Assembly (NCBI RefSeq): GCF_938015785.1
Contig: NZ_CALLWC010000062.1
Span: forward strand, 1-28,989
Direction: 5' to 3'
Origin: an uncultured Campylobacter sp.
GTDB lineage: Bacteria > Campylobacterota > Campylobacteria > Campylobacterales > Campylobacteraceae
Length of the DNA stretch: 28,989 nt
Positions 20,907-28,940 of the stretch are shown in pieces. How positions within the stretch are numbered: position 1 is the stretch's first letter; every line of letters begins with the position of its first letter. The notes beneath the pieces are model-generated. The model ran no database searches. It saw only the letters and a list, made by a program, of their open reading frames with translations, and was not told the origin of the DNA. A program made the translations under genes and the position numbers.

Positions 20907-23900
20907 TTACAGCCCGAGCTCTATCGCCAGATCCTTTACCGCTTTGAGATTTACCTTGCCGCTACCTAGCACCGGGATTTGCTCCACCTTTTTCACGACG
21001 CTTGGCTGCATTATCGGCGCCAGCGCAGAGTCCTTTAGGCGGCGCGAAATTTCATCCTCGCTCGCCTCGCCCACGTAAAGCAGAGCGATCTTTTCGCCCT
21101 TTTTCTCGTCTTTTAGGTTCACGCACGAATAGATCGCGCTTTCGCCTAAAATTTCGCCCACGGCGCTCTCTACCGCGCCCAGGCTGATCATCTCGCCGCC
21201 GATTTTAGCAAAGCGCGAAAGGCGGTCGGTGATAAATAAAAACCCGTCGTCGTCGATATAGCCGATGTCGCCGCTCTTGTAGTAGCGTACACCGTCCATT
21301 TGCGCGATCGCCTCAGCGGTTTTGGCCGGCTCATCGTAGTATTCCTTCATAACCTGATGTCCGCCGATTAAGATAAGCCCCTCTTGCCCGTTTGGCAGCG
21401 GCTGCAGCGAAGCTGGATCGGTGATCTTTATGACCGTGCCCGCAAGCGGCAAGCCGACGCTCTTTTCGCGGTTGAAGTAAAGCTCTTTGAAAAAATCGGG
21501 CTCGAGGACGTTCGGCGTATTTACGCTCACCACCGGCGCAGTCTCGGTCGTGCCGTAGCCCTCGTAAATTTCGATGCCGAATTTTATCTTAAATTCCTTG
21601 CGGACGTTTTCGTTTAGCTTCTCCGCGCCCGCAATCGCTAGGCGAATGCTTCCCAACATTAGAGGATTGAGCCTTTTATTTTTGGTGTAGAGCCTAAAAA
21701 ACGTCGACGTGCCGAACATTATCGTAGCGCCGTATTTTGCGCTCATCTTGCCGACGCTAAAGGCGTCCGTAGGATCGGGCACGTGGATGCTTAAGATTCC
21801 GTCGTTTAGAGGAAAGAGCGTCGTTACGGTAAGCCCGAAGCAGTGAAAGATCGGTAGCGACGCTAAAATCGCATCGTGCTCGGTAGCGTTTATGAGCTCT
21901 GAAATTTGACGGACGTTCGCCATTATATTTTTATGCGTCAGAACCACGCCTTTGGGCTTTCCCTCGCTGCCGCTGCTAAATAAAATAGTCGCTACGTCAT
22001 CTATCGCGTGCGGCTTAAAATACAGCGCGCGAAATAAAATTTTAGGCATTAGCAGCGATTTTAGCGCGCAGGCTATGCGCTCGTTTTTAGAGACACCCTC
22101 GCTTAGATCCTCAAGGTACACGAGCCGATCGCCGATCGAGCTTTCCAGCTCAAAGCCCTTTGATTTGAGCTTTTCTACGAATTTGCGCGAGCTGATGATC
22201 GTGCGGATGTTTGCTTTATCTGCGCAGTAGATTAAATTTTCCTCGCTTAGCGTGTAGTTTAAATTTACGCTCGTTTTGCCCATCGCAAAAAGCGTTAAAT
22301 TTACGGCGCTTGCAATGACCGAGCTAGGCAAAATAATACCGACGTTCTCCTCGCTGTCTATGCGGCTCTTTAGCCTTTTGCGAAGTATCAAAACTGCGCT
22401 CATCATCGCTAAATTTGTGAAGCTCACTCCAGTGCTATCGACCGCTACGCGCTTAAAAGGCGATCTTTTGGCTTGATTTAGCCAGTTGTAGGCAAGCGGC
22501 TTTAGGCTTGCGAGGTATTTGCCCCAGCTGAAAAACGACAGCTCCGTTACTGCGCGCTTTACCTCGTGCGCCTTGGAATTTGCCTCAATCGGCGCGCCGA
22601 AGCTTACGCGAAGTGCGTTTTTGCCGCTTTGCGAGATCGTTCTTTTATAATGCTCGCTAGCGCGCGAAAACGTCGATCCCCAAAGCCCCCTGATATAAAA
22701 AGGCACGATTACGGAGTTCGTATCGTGCGCGGCTAGCTCAAATCCGCCTTGAAACTCGTCTATGCGACCGTTGTAGCTGATGTGGCCTTCCGGGAAGAGC
22801 CCGACTACTTCGCCTGCATTTAGCGCCTCGCGAATACTTTCGATCGCGCTTTTGCTCACGCCCGCTCCGATCGGAATGACGCGGAAAATTTTAAAAAACC
22901 ATTTCAAATACCACAGATCATAGTAGCTGCGATGCATCACGAAGCGCACGCCGCGCGGGCACGCAAGCTGTACCACCGCCCAATCGATCCAGCTGATATG
23001 GTTACCCAAAAGCAGTACGCCGCCTTTTTGCGGGATGTTTTCGATACCGTCTACGTGGACTTGGTAGCCGAATTTCATAAACGGAATGAGTAAAATTCTA
23101 ACGAAAAGCTGCGGCAGATATTTCGCGCCGAAGATCCCGCAGATGAGCACGCAAAGAGCAGCCATAACGAAAATTTCGCCGCTGGCGACCGCAAAATGCA
23201 CCAAGATGATGGCGATGAGCAAAAACAGCACCATAAAGATATTTTGGATAAAATTTGATCCTGCGAGCACCCGTCCCATGCGCTCATCGGCGGTGAAAAA
23301 CTGAATGACGGCGTTGAGCGGTACGATAAAAATTCCGCCGCTAAATCCGAAGAAAAACGACGCCGCACCGAGCCAAAAGACGGAGTGCGCGTTGGCTAAC
23401 ACCATTAGCGCGAGTGCAAGCCCGAATGCGCCGAACGGCACGATGCCGAGCTCGATATGTTTTTTACAGTAGCTGCCTGCAAAGATCGAGCCTAGCGCGA
23501 TTCCGATCGCACTAAGCGCCAAGATTACCTGGATCACCATTACGTTGTCGCTGCCGCTAAGGCTCTTGTAGTGAGCCGGGAAGGTCGCGATCACGAGCTG
23601 CGAGACCGCCCAAAACATCGCAAGTCCCAGCGTGCAGAGTAGGACATTTTTGTCTTTTAGCACAAAATTTAAATTTTGCCTTAGATAGCGAAGCTTAAGA
23701 TAGTCGTCTTTGTTAAATTCCGCCTGCGGCTGCGCGGCGTCGAAGAATGGAATTTTATATGAGTAGTATGTTTCAAGCACGGAGCCCGCGACCAAAAGCA
23801 CGCCGATGAACCAAACCGAGCTCATCAGCTCGCCCGCGTCGCTGCTGCGAGCTGCAAACAGCTCGAAAATTACCGAAAAAACAAGAGATGAAAGCAGAAT

Positions 23901-24350
23901 CGCGATGATGGTAAGAGCCTGCACGAGGCCGTTTGCCGCGCCTAAATTTTTCGCGCCGACGATCTTTTTAATCAGACCGTATTTGGCGGGCGAGTAGATC
24001 GCGCTTTGCGCCGCAAGCAGGATCGTCATAAAAAATGCGAAATAAAACCACCCGCACGCATAGCCGAGCGTAATGAGCGCGGTAAGCGCGACGCCGAGTT
24101 TCGCGCAGATCCGTGTAATGCGGGTACGCGAGAATTTGTCGTTGAGATAGCCGCTGGCGCTAAAAAGAAATACGTAAGGCAGTAAAATCAGCAAATTTAC
24201 AAGCGAGGTAAGGGCGATGAGAGCGCCTGAATCGGCGCTTTTAACAAGGACGTTTTGAATCGTGATCTTATGGCCCAGATCGACGCTTGCGTTGATAAAC
24301 ATAATCGCCAAAAACGGCAAAAATCCGTTGATTTTTAATAAAGATTTCAA
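20907..24350 (-). CDS. aas: LplT-PlsC-AMP ligase fusion: lysophospholipid transporter / acyltransferase / acyl-ACP synthetase
   Basis: This 1147-residue inner-membrane protein joins three functions that E. coli splits between LplT and Aas. Residues 1-420 are a 12-helix MFS lysophospholipid flippase-like domain. Residues 428-610 are a PlsC-type acyltransferase with GNHISWIDW (His451, Asp456) and LFPEGHIS (Glu521). Residues about 635-1147 are an AMP-forming acyl ligase with LFSSGSEGKPKGVVLTHKN, YGTTETAP and GDIGYIDDDGFLFITDR. It should import lysophospholipid and reacylate it for membrane repair. The start is a TTG with AGGAG correctly spaced upstream (24356-24360) and the family-like KINGFLPFL N-terminus. 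The acyltransferase has FPEGH where FPEGT is commoner. It is monocistronic and divergent from the YcxB-like gene. Confidence 0.88.
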   Translation of the reverse strand: MKSLLKINGFLPFLAIMFINASVDLGHKITIQNVLVKSADSGALIALTSLVNLLILLPYVFLFSASGYLNDKFSRTRITRICAKLGVALTALITLGYACGWFYFAFFMTILLAAQSAIYSPAKYGLIKKIVGAKNLGAANGLVQALTIIAILLSSLVFSVIFELFAARSSDAGELMSSVWFIGVLLVAGSVLETYYSYKIPFFDAAQPQAEFNKDDYLKLRYLRQNLNFVLKDKNVLLCTLGLAMFWAVSQLVIATFPAHYKSLSGSDNVMVIQVILALSAIGIALGSIFAGSYCKKHIELGIVPFGAFGLALALMVLANAHSVFWLGAASFFFGFSGGIFIVPLNAVIQFFTADERMGRVLAGSNFIQNIFMVLFLLIAIILVHFAVASGEIFVMAALCVLICGIFGAKYLPQLFVRILLIPFMKFGYQVHVDGIENIPQKGGVLLLGNHISWIDWAVVQLACPRGVRFVMHRSYYDLWYLKWFFKIFRVIPIGAGVSKSAIESIREALNAGEVVGLFPEGHISYNGRIDEFQGGFELAAHDTNSVIVPFYIRGLWGSTFSRASEHYKRTISQSGKNALRVSFGAPIEANSKAHEVKRAVTELSFFSWGKYLASLKPLAYNWLNQAKRSPFKRVAVDSTGVSFTNLAMMSAVLILRKRLKSRIDSEENVGIILPSSVIASAVNLTLFAMGKTSVNLNYTLSEENLIYCADKANIRTIISSRKFVEKLKSKGFELESSIGDRLVYLEDLSEGVSKNERIACALKSLLMPKILFRALYFKPHAIDDVATILFSSGSEGKPKGVVLTHKNIMANVRQISELINATEHDAILASLPIFHCFGLTVTTLFPLNDGILSIHVPDPTDAFSVGKMSAKYGATIMFGTSTFFRLYTKNKRLNPLMLGSIRLAIAGAEKLNENVRKEFKIKFGIEIYEGYGTTETAPVVSVNTPNVLEPDFFKELYFNREKSVGLPLAGTVIKITDPASLQPLPNGQEGLILIGGHQVMKEYYDEPAKTAEAIAQMDGVRYYKSGDIGYIDDDGFLFITDRLSRFAKIGGEMISLGAVESAVGEILGESAIYSCVNLKDEKKGEKIALLYVGEASEDEISRRLKDSALAPIMQPSVVKKVEQIPVLGSGKVNLKAVKDLAIELGL

Positions 24351-24418
24351 GCTATCTCCTTTAAAAACAGGATTTTATCTCACGGAAGTTAACGGACGCA
24401 AATTTAAGGCGGCTTCGC

Positions 24419-24424
24419 TACAAT
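24419..24424 (+). promoter_or_regulatory. Possible -10 box of the YcxB-like gene
   Basis: TACAAT lies 24 bases before the ATG at 24448, in the 97-base divergent region shared with aas. The ribosome-binding site AAAGGA follows at about 24437-24442. Confidence 0.4.
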
Positions 24425-24447
24425 TACGCAAAAATTAAAGGAAAAAT

Positions 24448-24975
24448 ATGAAAGTACGTATCACCAATCGCGACGTCGATAATCTCAATAAATTTATGCT
24501 GCTTTACAGCAAAAAGGCGCGCAAGCAGCGCCTCATCAGCACCTACGCCATACCATTTGAGTTTTTGCTCGTTGGCATCATCATCGATGGGCTTTTAAAG
24601 ACGGCCCCGATTGCAAGCATAGCGTCGGTTATTTTGGGTGCGGCGTGGCTTATTTTTTATCCGAAATTTTACCGCCGCATGCTAAGAAAGCATCTGGATG
24701 CTGCTAAGCTCGCGCAAGACTCAAAAATAGAGATGGAATTTATCGCGGGCGAGGATGAAATTTCATTTTCAAAGGGCGAGCCGCGCGCAAGCGAGAAATT
24801 TGCCGCGCGCTCGCTAAATCGCATCGCTGCGGGCGGGGAGAATTTTTTCTTGGCGTTTGATCGCGGCTTTCACATCGTGCTTCCCAAAAACGCCGAGACG
24901 GACGCCGCGGTGCAGCATCTCGCGGATCTGCGCGGGCTGCAGATCGAATCCGTGGATATGGATGTTGAAATTTAG
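24448..24975 (+). CDS. YcxB-like small membrane protein
   Basis: This 175-residue protein has a basic N-terminal segment, two membrane helices (about 30-47 and 53-72), then a cytoplasmic-looking soluble domain. The pattern EMEFIAGEDEISFSKGE...FAARSLNRIAAGGENFFLAFDRGFHIVLPKNA matches the YcxB-like C-terminal domain (substrate-threshold folds of unknown role). The ATG has AAAGGA upstream. It stands alone, divergent from aas. Nothing in the sequence gives a specific function. Confidence 0.7.
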   Translation: MKVRITNRDVDNLNKFMLLYSKKARKQRLISTYAIPFEFLLVGIIIDGLLKTAPIASIASVILGAAWLIFYPKFYRRMLRKHLDAAKLAQDSKIEMEFIAGEDEISFSKGEPRASEKFAARSLNRIAAGGENFFLAFDRGFHIVLPKNAETDAAVQHLADLRGLQIESVDMDVEI

Positions 24976-25030
24976 AGCTTTGCTTTTAAATTTAAGGCTC
25001 GTAAAATTCTCGATATAAATTTAAAATTCT

Positions 25031-25130
25031 AGAATTTCGATATGTAAAATTCTGTCTCTAGAATTTAGGTGGTGGCGGCTTTTTCTCTTAAGGGGGAAGG
25101 GGCGCTACTTGCGCTGCTTCGCTGCGCTCG
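25031..25130. repeat. 100-bp direct repeat, copy A
   Basis: It aligns without gaps to 25329-25428 with 13 mismatches (87% identity). Identical blocks are TCTAGAATTTAGGT, TTTTCTCTTA, GGCGCTACTT and CTGCTTCGCTGCGCTCG. It includes TTAAGGGGGAAGGGG. Confidence 0.8.
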
Positions 25131-25206
25131 TTTTGTAAGAGCGCGCAGTTTGTATTCGCTACTTAATAAATTTAACACGGACGCAGTCCGCACCGCTAGC
25201 GTTGTC

Positions 25207-25239
25207 GGGGGATGGGTGGGGTTTTGGGGAGGGAAGGGG
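25207..25239 (+). other. G-quadruplex-capable tract
   Basis: Six runs of three to five guanines separated by one to four bases (GGGGG, GGG, GGGG, GGGG, GGG, GGGG). This meets the usual G4 pattern with spare runs. It overlaps the left arm of the stem-loop at 25224-25275. Confidence 0.7.
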
Positions 25240-25275
25240 AGCGACCTCGCAATTTAAGCCCCCTTCCCGCCCCAA
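25224..25275. repeat. G/C-rich stem-loop
   Basis: TTGGGGAGGGAAGGGG (25224-25239) pairs with CCCCTTCCCGCCCCAA (25260-25275), 15 of 16 positions, around a 20-base loop. The stem is strong enough to form in RNA or single-stranded DNA. It does not follow a gene stop closely enough to be an obvious terminator. Confidence 0.7.
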
Positions 25276-25328
25276 GATATACATGTCGCGGCTGAAATTT
25301 AAACGGAATTTCATTTTGTAATAAATTT

Positions 25329-25428
25329 GAAATTTCTCTATGTAGAATTTTGCCTCTAGAATTTAGGTCGTGATGGCATTTTCTCTTAAGAGGGAAGGGG
25401 CGCTACTTGCTCTGCTTCGCTGCGCTCG
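25329..25428. repeat. 100-bp direct repeat, copy B
   Basis: Second copy of the element at 25031-25130, offset by 298 bases. It is followed by a complementary arm CCTTCCCCCTTAA at 25487-25499 that pairs with TTAAGAGGGAAGG at 25386-25398 (12 of 13), enclosing 88 bases, so this copy could be the body of a small inverted-repeat element. Confidence 0.75.
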
Positions 25429-25604
25429 CAAGAAACGCCGCCAGGCTAAGCCTTGCGCCGCTACGCTCGTTTTGCGAGAGCGCTCTCCTTCCCCCTTAAA
25501 ATCCCCCAACCCCTGGCACGCTCAAAGGGCGAGCTACGCTCGCGCTAATTTTAAACTGCGGTTAGCGGCAAAATTTTGACTAAAATTCTGCGTTCAACTC
25601 ACCA

Positions 25605-26282
25605 TTACGCCTCGTGTATCTCCTCTGCTAGGCGCTTTTTGTAGGTGCGCTTGAAATGAAACGCCCAAATTAGCGGAAAGATTATCTCCAACCCTTTCCA
25701 AAATACATATCCACCATACCAAAAAAAACATTTGCAAACCGCATAGCAAGCGACTACATAGCTTGTCCCAAAGACGGCACCCCAAGCTACTATTTCAGAG
25801 TCGGTCGTAACAATCCAGATCGCAACCAAATATATGAAAGCGCTTAATAACGCAGTCGGGAAAAACCAATTCAGAACGCCTAATTTCTGGTGATTTATAT
25901 CCGCGCTAAGATAGCCCGCCACGCACGCGATGATGCATAGGGCGCATAAGATAGTGCGTAGCACGGCTAAATAGCGCAGCCCACGGGGTTGCATCGCGCC
26001 TTCGTAGTCGCTGTTTTCGCAGCTACTACTTTGGCTGTTTTTGCTGCCACGCCCCGCCACATAGACAAGATGTGCGCCCAGCGCTATGAAACACGCGCAT
26101 GCTGCAAGGTCCCAAAATATGAAGTTACCGAAGATTGTCCCGCCCGAGCCATCATCGCCCGTAGGTCCTATTAAATAAGGCCACGAAATTTTCACTATGC
26201 AAAACGTCGCCGCAAGCAAAATCGGATGCAGCGCGAGCCTGCCGCTTCTTAAATCAGAGAGTAAATTTTTAAAATATCTCAT
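25605..26282 (-). CDS. Unrecognised polytopic membrane protein
   Basis: I do not recognise this 225-residue protein. Hydrophobic segments near residues 20-38, 50-75, 103-126, 136-160, 164-185 and 190-208 suggest about six membrane helices. They are separated by a polar, serine-rich loop (GRGSKNSQSSSCENSDYEG) around 77-95. It has several cysteines in the C-terminal helices (CYAVCKCFFW). The ATG at 26282 has AAGGGGAAAGC upstream. It lies downstream of ciaB on the same strand, separated by 72 bases containing an 18-base palindrome. Lower-GC codon use than ciaB may mean a later arrival. Confidence 0.65.
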   Translation of the reverse strand: MRYFKNLLSDLRSGRLALHPILLAATFCIVKISWPYLIGPTGDDGSGGTIFGNFIFWDLAACACFIALGAHLVYVAGRGSKNSQSSSCENSDYEGAMQPRGLRYLAVLRTILCALCIIACVAGYLSADINHQKLGVLNWFFPTALLSAFIYLVAIWIVTTDSEIVAWGAVFGTSYVVACYAVCKCFFWYGGYVFWKGLEIIFPLIWAFHFKRTYKKRLAEEIHEA

Positions 26283-26293
26283 GCTTTCCCCTT

Positions 26294-26311
26294 AAAATTC
26301 CGCGGAATTTT
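26294..26311. repeat. Perfect 18-bp palindrome between ciaB and the membrane-protein gene
   Basis: AAAATTCCGCGGAATTTT is fully self-complementary. It sits right before the ribosome-binding site of the gene starting at 26282 and 43 bases after the ciaB stop in transcription order. It could be a weak terminator for ciaB or an operator for the next gene. Confidence 0.55.
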
Positions 26312-26354
26312 ACTAGCTTTCCATTATTTTAAGGCGTGGTTTGGGTTCGAAATT

Positions 26355-28169
26355 TTAAAGCCACTTTGCTCGCTCATTGCTAGGGTCCGTTTCGTTGCCG
26401 ATCGCTTCGTAGCGCGAGTAGTAAAACTCCACAAACTCCCGCACTTGCGTCTCGCGCGGCAGATACACGCCGTCGCTAAGCTCCGCGAAGCGCGATAAAA
26501 ATTCCGCCGCGTCCTTTTTGTCGCAATAAAGCCGCGCCAGCTCCTCATAGTTTTGCAGGCACGCGGCCTTGAAGCTCTCATAGCCTGCGCGGTCAAATTT
26601 AACCGCCAGCCGCATGCCGTCAAATTTCAAAACGCCCGATGCAAAAAGCAAGCTCAGATGTATCAGAGCCTCGCAGTAGTAGGGCTTGAGCTCCTCCACC
26701 CGCTGCCACGCGATGAGGCCCACGGCGCGGCGGATCAGCTCATCCAGCACCGGCAGGCAAAACTCCGCCTCCTCGTGGAAAAAGAAGTTCACGAGCCCGC
26801 CGGTGGTCGCCTTGTACTCCTCGATGAGCTTAAAAAGCCCTGAGCGGTTCATGCGCGCCTCGGTGTCCGCGTCGATGAAAAATATATGCCCGAACTCGTG
26901 TCCGATCGTCGATATTTCGTAGACGCGGCGCCAAATTTGCGGCTTTTTAAATAAAATTTCGCGCCCGAAATTTAGATACTTAAGGTCGAAAATTTCGCTG
27001 CTTAGCCGCATAAAAGGTCTAGCCTTGGCGCTTTCATAGACGAAATTTACGAAGGCGAAAATTTTCTTGCCGCAGTTGGTGCTTACGAACTCGTCGTTGG
27101 GCACGACCTGCGCCGAAAAGAGCCCGTTAAGATCGGCGCCGTAGTAGATCAGCGGCGCGCAGACGTAAAGCTGGGTCTTGGCGATGTTTGAGAGCACGAG
27201 CGAGTGCATGACGGCATTGTTCGCGCCGATTTTTTCATACGCGCGCTCAAAACTCTCGCTTACGCGCGCTTTAAATTCCTCCGCGCTAAACTCATACGCG
27301 CCCGCAAGCCTGACGTCCCATTCCAGCGCGACTGCGTGCGTGTAGGCGTCCTCGTAGTACTCAAGCGGATGGCCGATCTGAAGCGGCGTTTTTATATCCA
27401 TCCACGCGATCTCCGCATCCCGCCACGCGCCGATCACGGCGCTAGCGTCCCTTTCGCAAAAGGCCTGTTTGAGCTTACTTAGATACGCGATGTAGGCTAG
27501 CTCGCTCTCATCTCCCGCGAGCGTCACAAGGCGCTCCAAAAGATCGCTAAATTCGCTCTGCAGCTTTGCCGTCTCATCCGCAAATGCCACGGCGTAGGGC
27601 AGCATTTGGGATTTGCCCTCGCGCTGCACTATCGCGCCGTAGCAGCGCTCGCAGATCTCGCCGTGAGGCGTGCGCATAAACAGCTCCTCTTGCAGTAAAA
27701 ATTCCTTCGCCTGCGCAAGCGAGCTAAATTCCTGCTGTAAGCGCTTGTTCGTGCCTTCGATAATTAGGGCTTGCCAGCTTTTTTGCATATCGCTTAGTAC
27801 GAGCCCGATGCGGTGTACGCCCTTTAAAAGCTCCAGATAAAAGGGCTGTAAAATCCCATGCGCGCCCGCTTCGGCGATGAGCGCTGCGTGCATGCCTTCG
27901 TGTATTTCGCGCGTGAAGTCGTACATTTTGCTCTTTAGCTCGCGCTGGCGCGCCTCATCGTAGCCCAAGCGGCGAAATTCTTGCAGTAGCGGATCCTCTT
28001 TGAGATCCACGATGCGGCGCAGTACGGCGATGCGCGCAGTATCGCTAGGCTCAAAGCCGCAGATCTCCAGCCCGCGCGCGATCAGCTCGTCGTGCGGCTC
28101 GTCGTAGAGGGCATTTAGTCGCGCTTTAGCAGCGACCGCCATCTCGCTAAGTTTTGCAAAATCGTTCAT
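26355..28169 (-). CDS. ciaB: Campylobacter invasion antigen B (CiaB) homologue with a zinc-protease motif
   Basis: CiaB was described in C. jejuni as a protein exported through the flagellar apparatus and needed for host-cell entry; its role has been debated. The 604-residue length matches C. jejuni CiaB (about 610), and the divergent YciA-type thioesterase next door matches the C. jejuni order (Cj0914c-Cj0915). The C-terminal half has STIGHEFGHIFFID, an HExxH zinc site (His424, Glu425, His428), with IEEYKATTGG about 24 residues later supplying a possible third ligand (Glu450/451), as in gluzincin metallopeptidases. No signal peptide is visible. The ATG at 28169 has AAGGA upstream. The name rests on recall of length, motif and synteny. 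Confidence 0.82.
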   Translation of the reverse strand: MNDFAKLSEMAVAAKARLNALYDEPHDELIARGLEICGFEPSDTARIAVLRRIVDLKEDPLLQEFRRLGYDEARQRELKSKMYDFTREIHEGMHAALIAEAGAHGILQPFYLELLKGVHRIGLVLSDMQKSWQALIIEGTNKRLQQEFSSLAQAKEFLLQEELFMRTPHGEICERCYGAIVQREGKSQMLPYAVAFADETAKLQSEFSDLLERLVTLAGDESELAYIAYLSKLKQAFCERDASAVIGAWRDAEIAWMDIKTPLQIGHPLEYYEDAYTHAVALEWDVRLAGAYEFSAEEFKARVSESFERAYEKIGANNAVMHSLVLSNIAKTQLYVCAPLIYYGADLNGLFSAQVVPNDEFVSTNCGKKIFAFVNFVYESAKARPFMRLSSEIFDLKYLNFGREILFKKPQIWRRVYEISTIGHEFGHIFFIDADTEARMNRSGLFKLIEEYKATTGGLVNFFFHEEAEFCLPVLDELIRRAVGLIAWQRVEELKPYYCEALIHLSLLFASGVLKFDGMRLAVKFDRAGYESFKAACLQNYEELARLYCDKKDAAEFLSRFAELSDGVYLPRETQVREFVEFYYSRYEAIGNETDPSNERAKWL

Positions 28170-28319
28170 CGCGTATCCTTTTTGCCGTTTTATCGTCTTT
28201 TTACGAGCGGAATGTGTCTGCTTCGAGAGCTAAATTTTATCCTCACGCCCGCTTAAAATTTTAAAATTTCGACATAGATTTTTGCCGATTGTATCGAAAA
28301 AGTGTTAAATTTGCGCGGT

Positions 28320-28325
28320 TAAAAT
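28320..28325 (+). promoter_or_regulatory. Possible -10 box of the thioesterase gene
   Basis: TAAAAT lies 28 bases before the ATG at 28354, in the 184-base divergent region shared with ciaB. The ribosome-binding site AAGGAG is at 28343-28348. Confidence 0.4.
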
Positions 28326-28353
28326 GCGAGATTTTTAAATTTAAGGAGTAAAA

Positions 28354-28773
28354 ATGAGCGATTTAGACTTAGACGATTTCGGCGAGCCGCGCATCAAGGT
28401 CGTAGCGCTGCCTAAGGATACGAATAGCTCGGGCAATATTTTCGGCGGCTGGATACTAGCGCAGATCGATTTAGCGGGCGCGACGGCGGCGCGCGAGATA
28501 GCGCCCGAGCGGGTCGTGACGATCTCGATGCAGGAAGTAACTTTCAAGCAGCCCGTATTTATCGGCGATGTCATCAGCTGCTACGCAAAAGTCCTAAGTG
28601 TGGGAAATACCTCTATCCGCGTGCAGATCGAGGTCGCGGCGCTGCGGCTTGGTGAGGATGGATTTCGCGAGTGCTTGCACGTAACCAGCGCGATCGCAAC
28701 CTACGTAAGCGTGACCAAATCAGGCCAAAAAAAGCCTATCAGCGCAGAGATTAAGCGGCTGCATGGATTTTAA
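28354..28773 (+). CDS. yciA: YciA-type acyl-CoA thioesterase (hotdog fold)
   Basis: This small cytoplasmic hydrolase cleaves acyl-CoA to the free acid and CoA. The 139-residue protein has ALPKDTNSSGNIFGGWILAQIDLAGA, with the Asn/Asp and GG-W pattern of the YciA/BACH hotdog active site, and VTFKQPVFIGDVISCYAKV. C. jejuni Cj0915 is the likely orthologue and has the same divergent position beside ciaB. The ATG has AAGGAG upstream. YciA enzymes act on many chain lengths, so the natural substrate is not fixed by sequence. Confidence 0.9.
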   Translation: MSDLDLDDFGEPRIKVVALPKDTNSSGNIFGGWILAQIDLAGATAAREIAPERVVTISMQEVTFKQPVFIGDVISCYAKVLSVGNTSIRVQIEVAALRLGEDGFRECLHVTSAIATYVSVTKSGQKKPISAEIKRLHGF

Positions 28774-28940
28774 AATTTTTTAGACTTTAGTTTTAGCTCA
28801 AGGAATTTTAGCGTCAAGCTTATAACGCGAAAATTTTTATGTGGGATAAGCTTAGTGCGCAGAATTTACTGCATAAAATTTTATAATTTTAAGCGCGGAA
28901 TTTTGCTGTACAGTATTTTAGCGGAAAACCTCGCAGACGG

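Larger units (their letters stand above)
24976..25604. other. Repeat-rich spacer
   Basis: Some 630 bases without a gene that I can support. It holds two copies of a 100-base element (25031-25130 and 25329-25428), a G-rich stem-loop (25224-25275), and a 13-base inverted repeat around the second copy (25386-25398 and 25487-25499). Short open frames here (from 25069 and 25370) translate similar peptides only because they lie in the repeated DNA. Confidence 0.6.

Noticed and set aside
25031..25500. CRISPR array
   Set aside because: Only two long imperfect copies with unequal flanks and no cas genes; not a regular repeat-spacer pattern.
25069..25579. Two small open frames with similar peptides (SLK.EGALLALLRCAR)
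   Set aside because: The similarity follows from the 100-bp DNA repeat; divergence is not concentrated at third codon positions and the reading ends differ.
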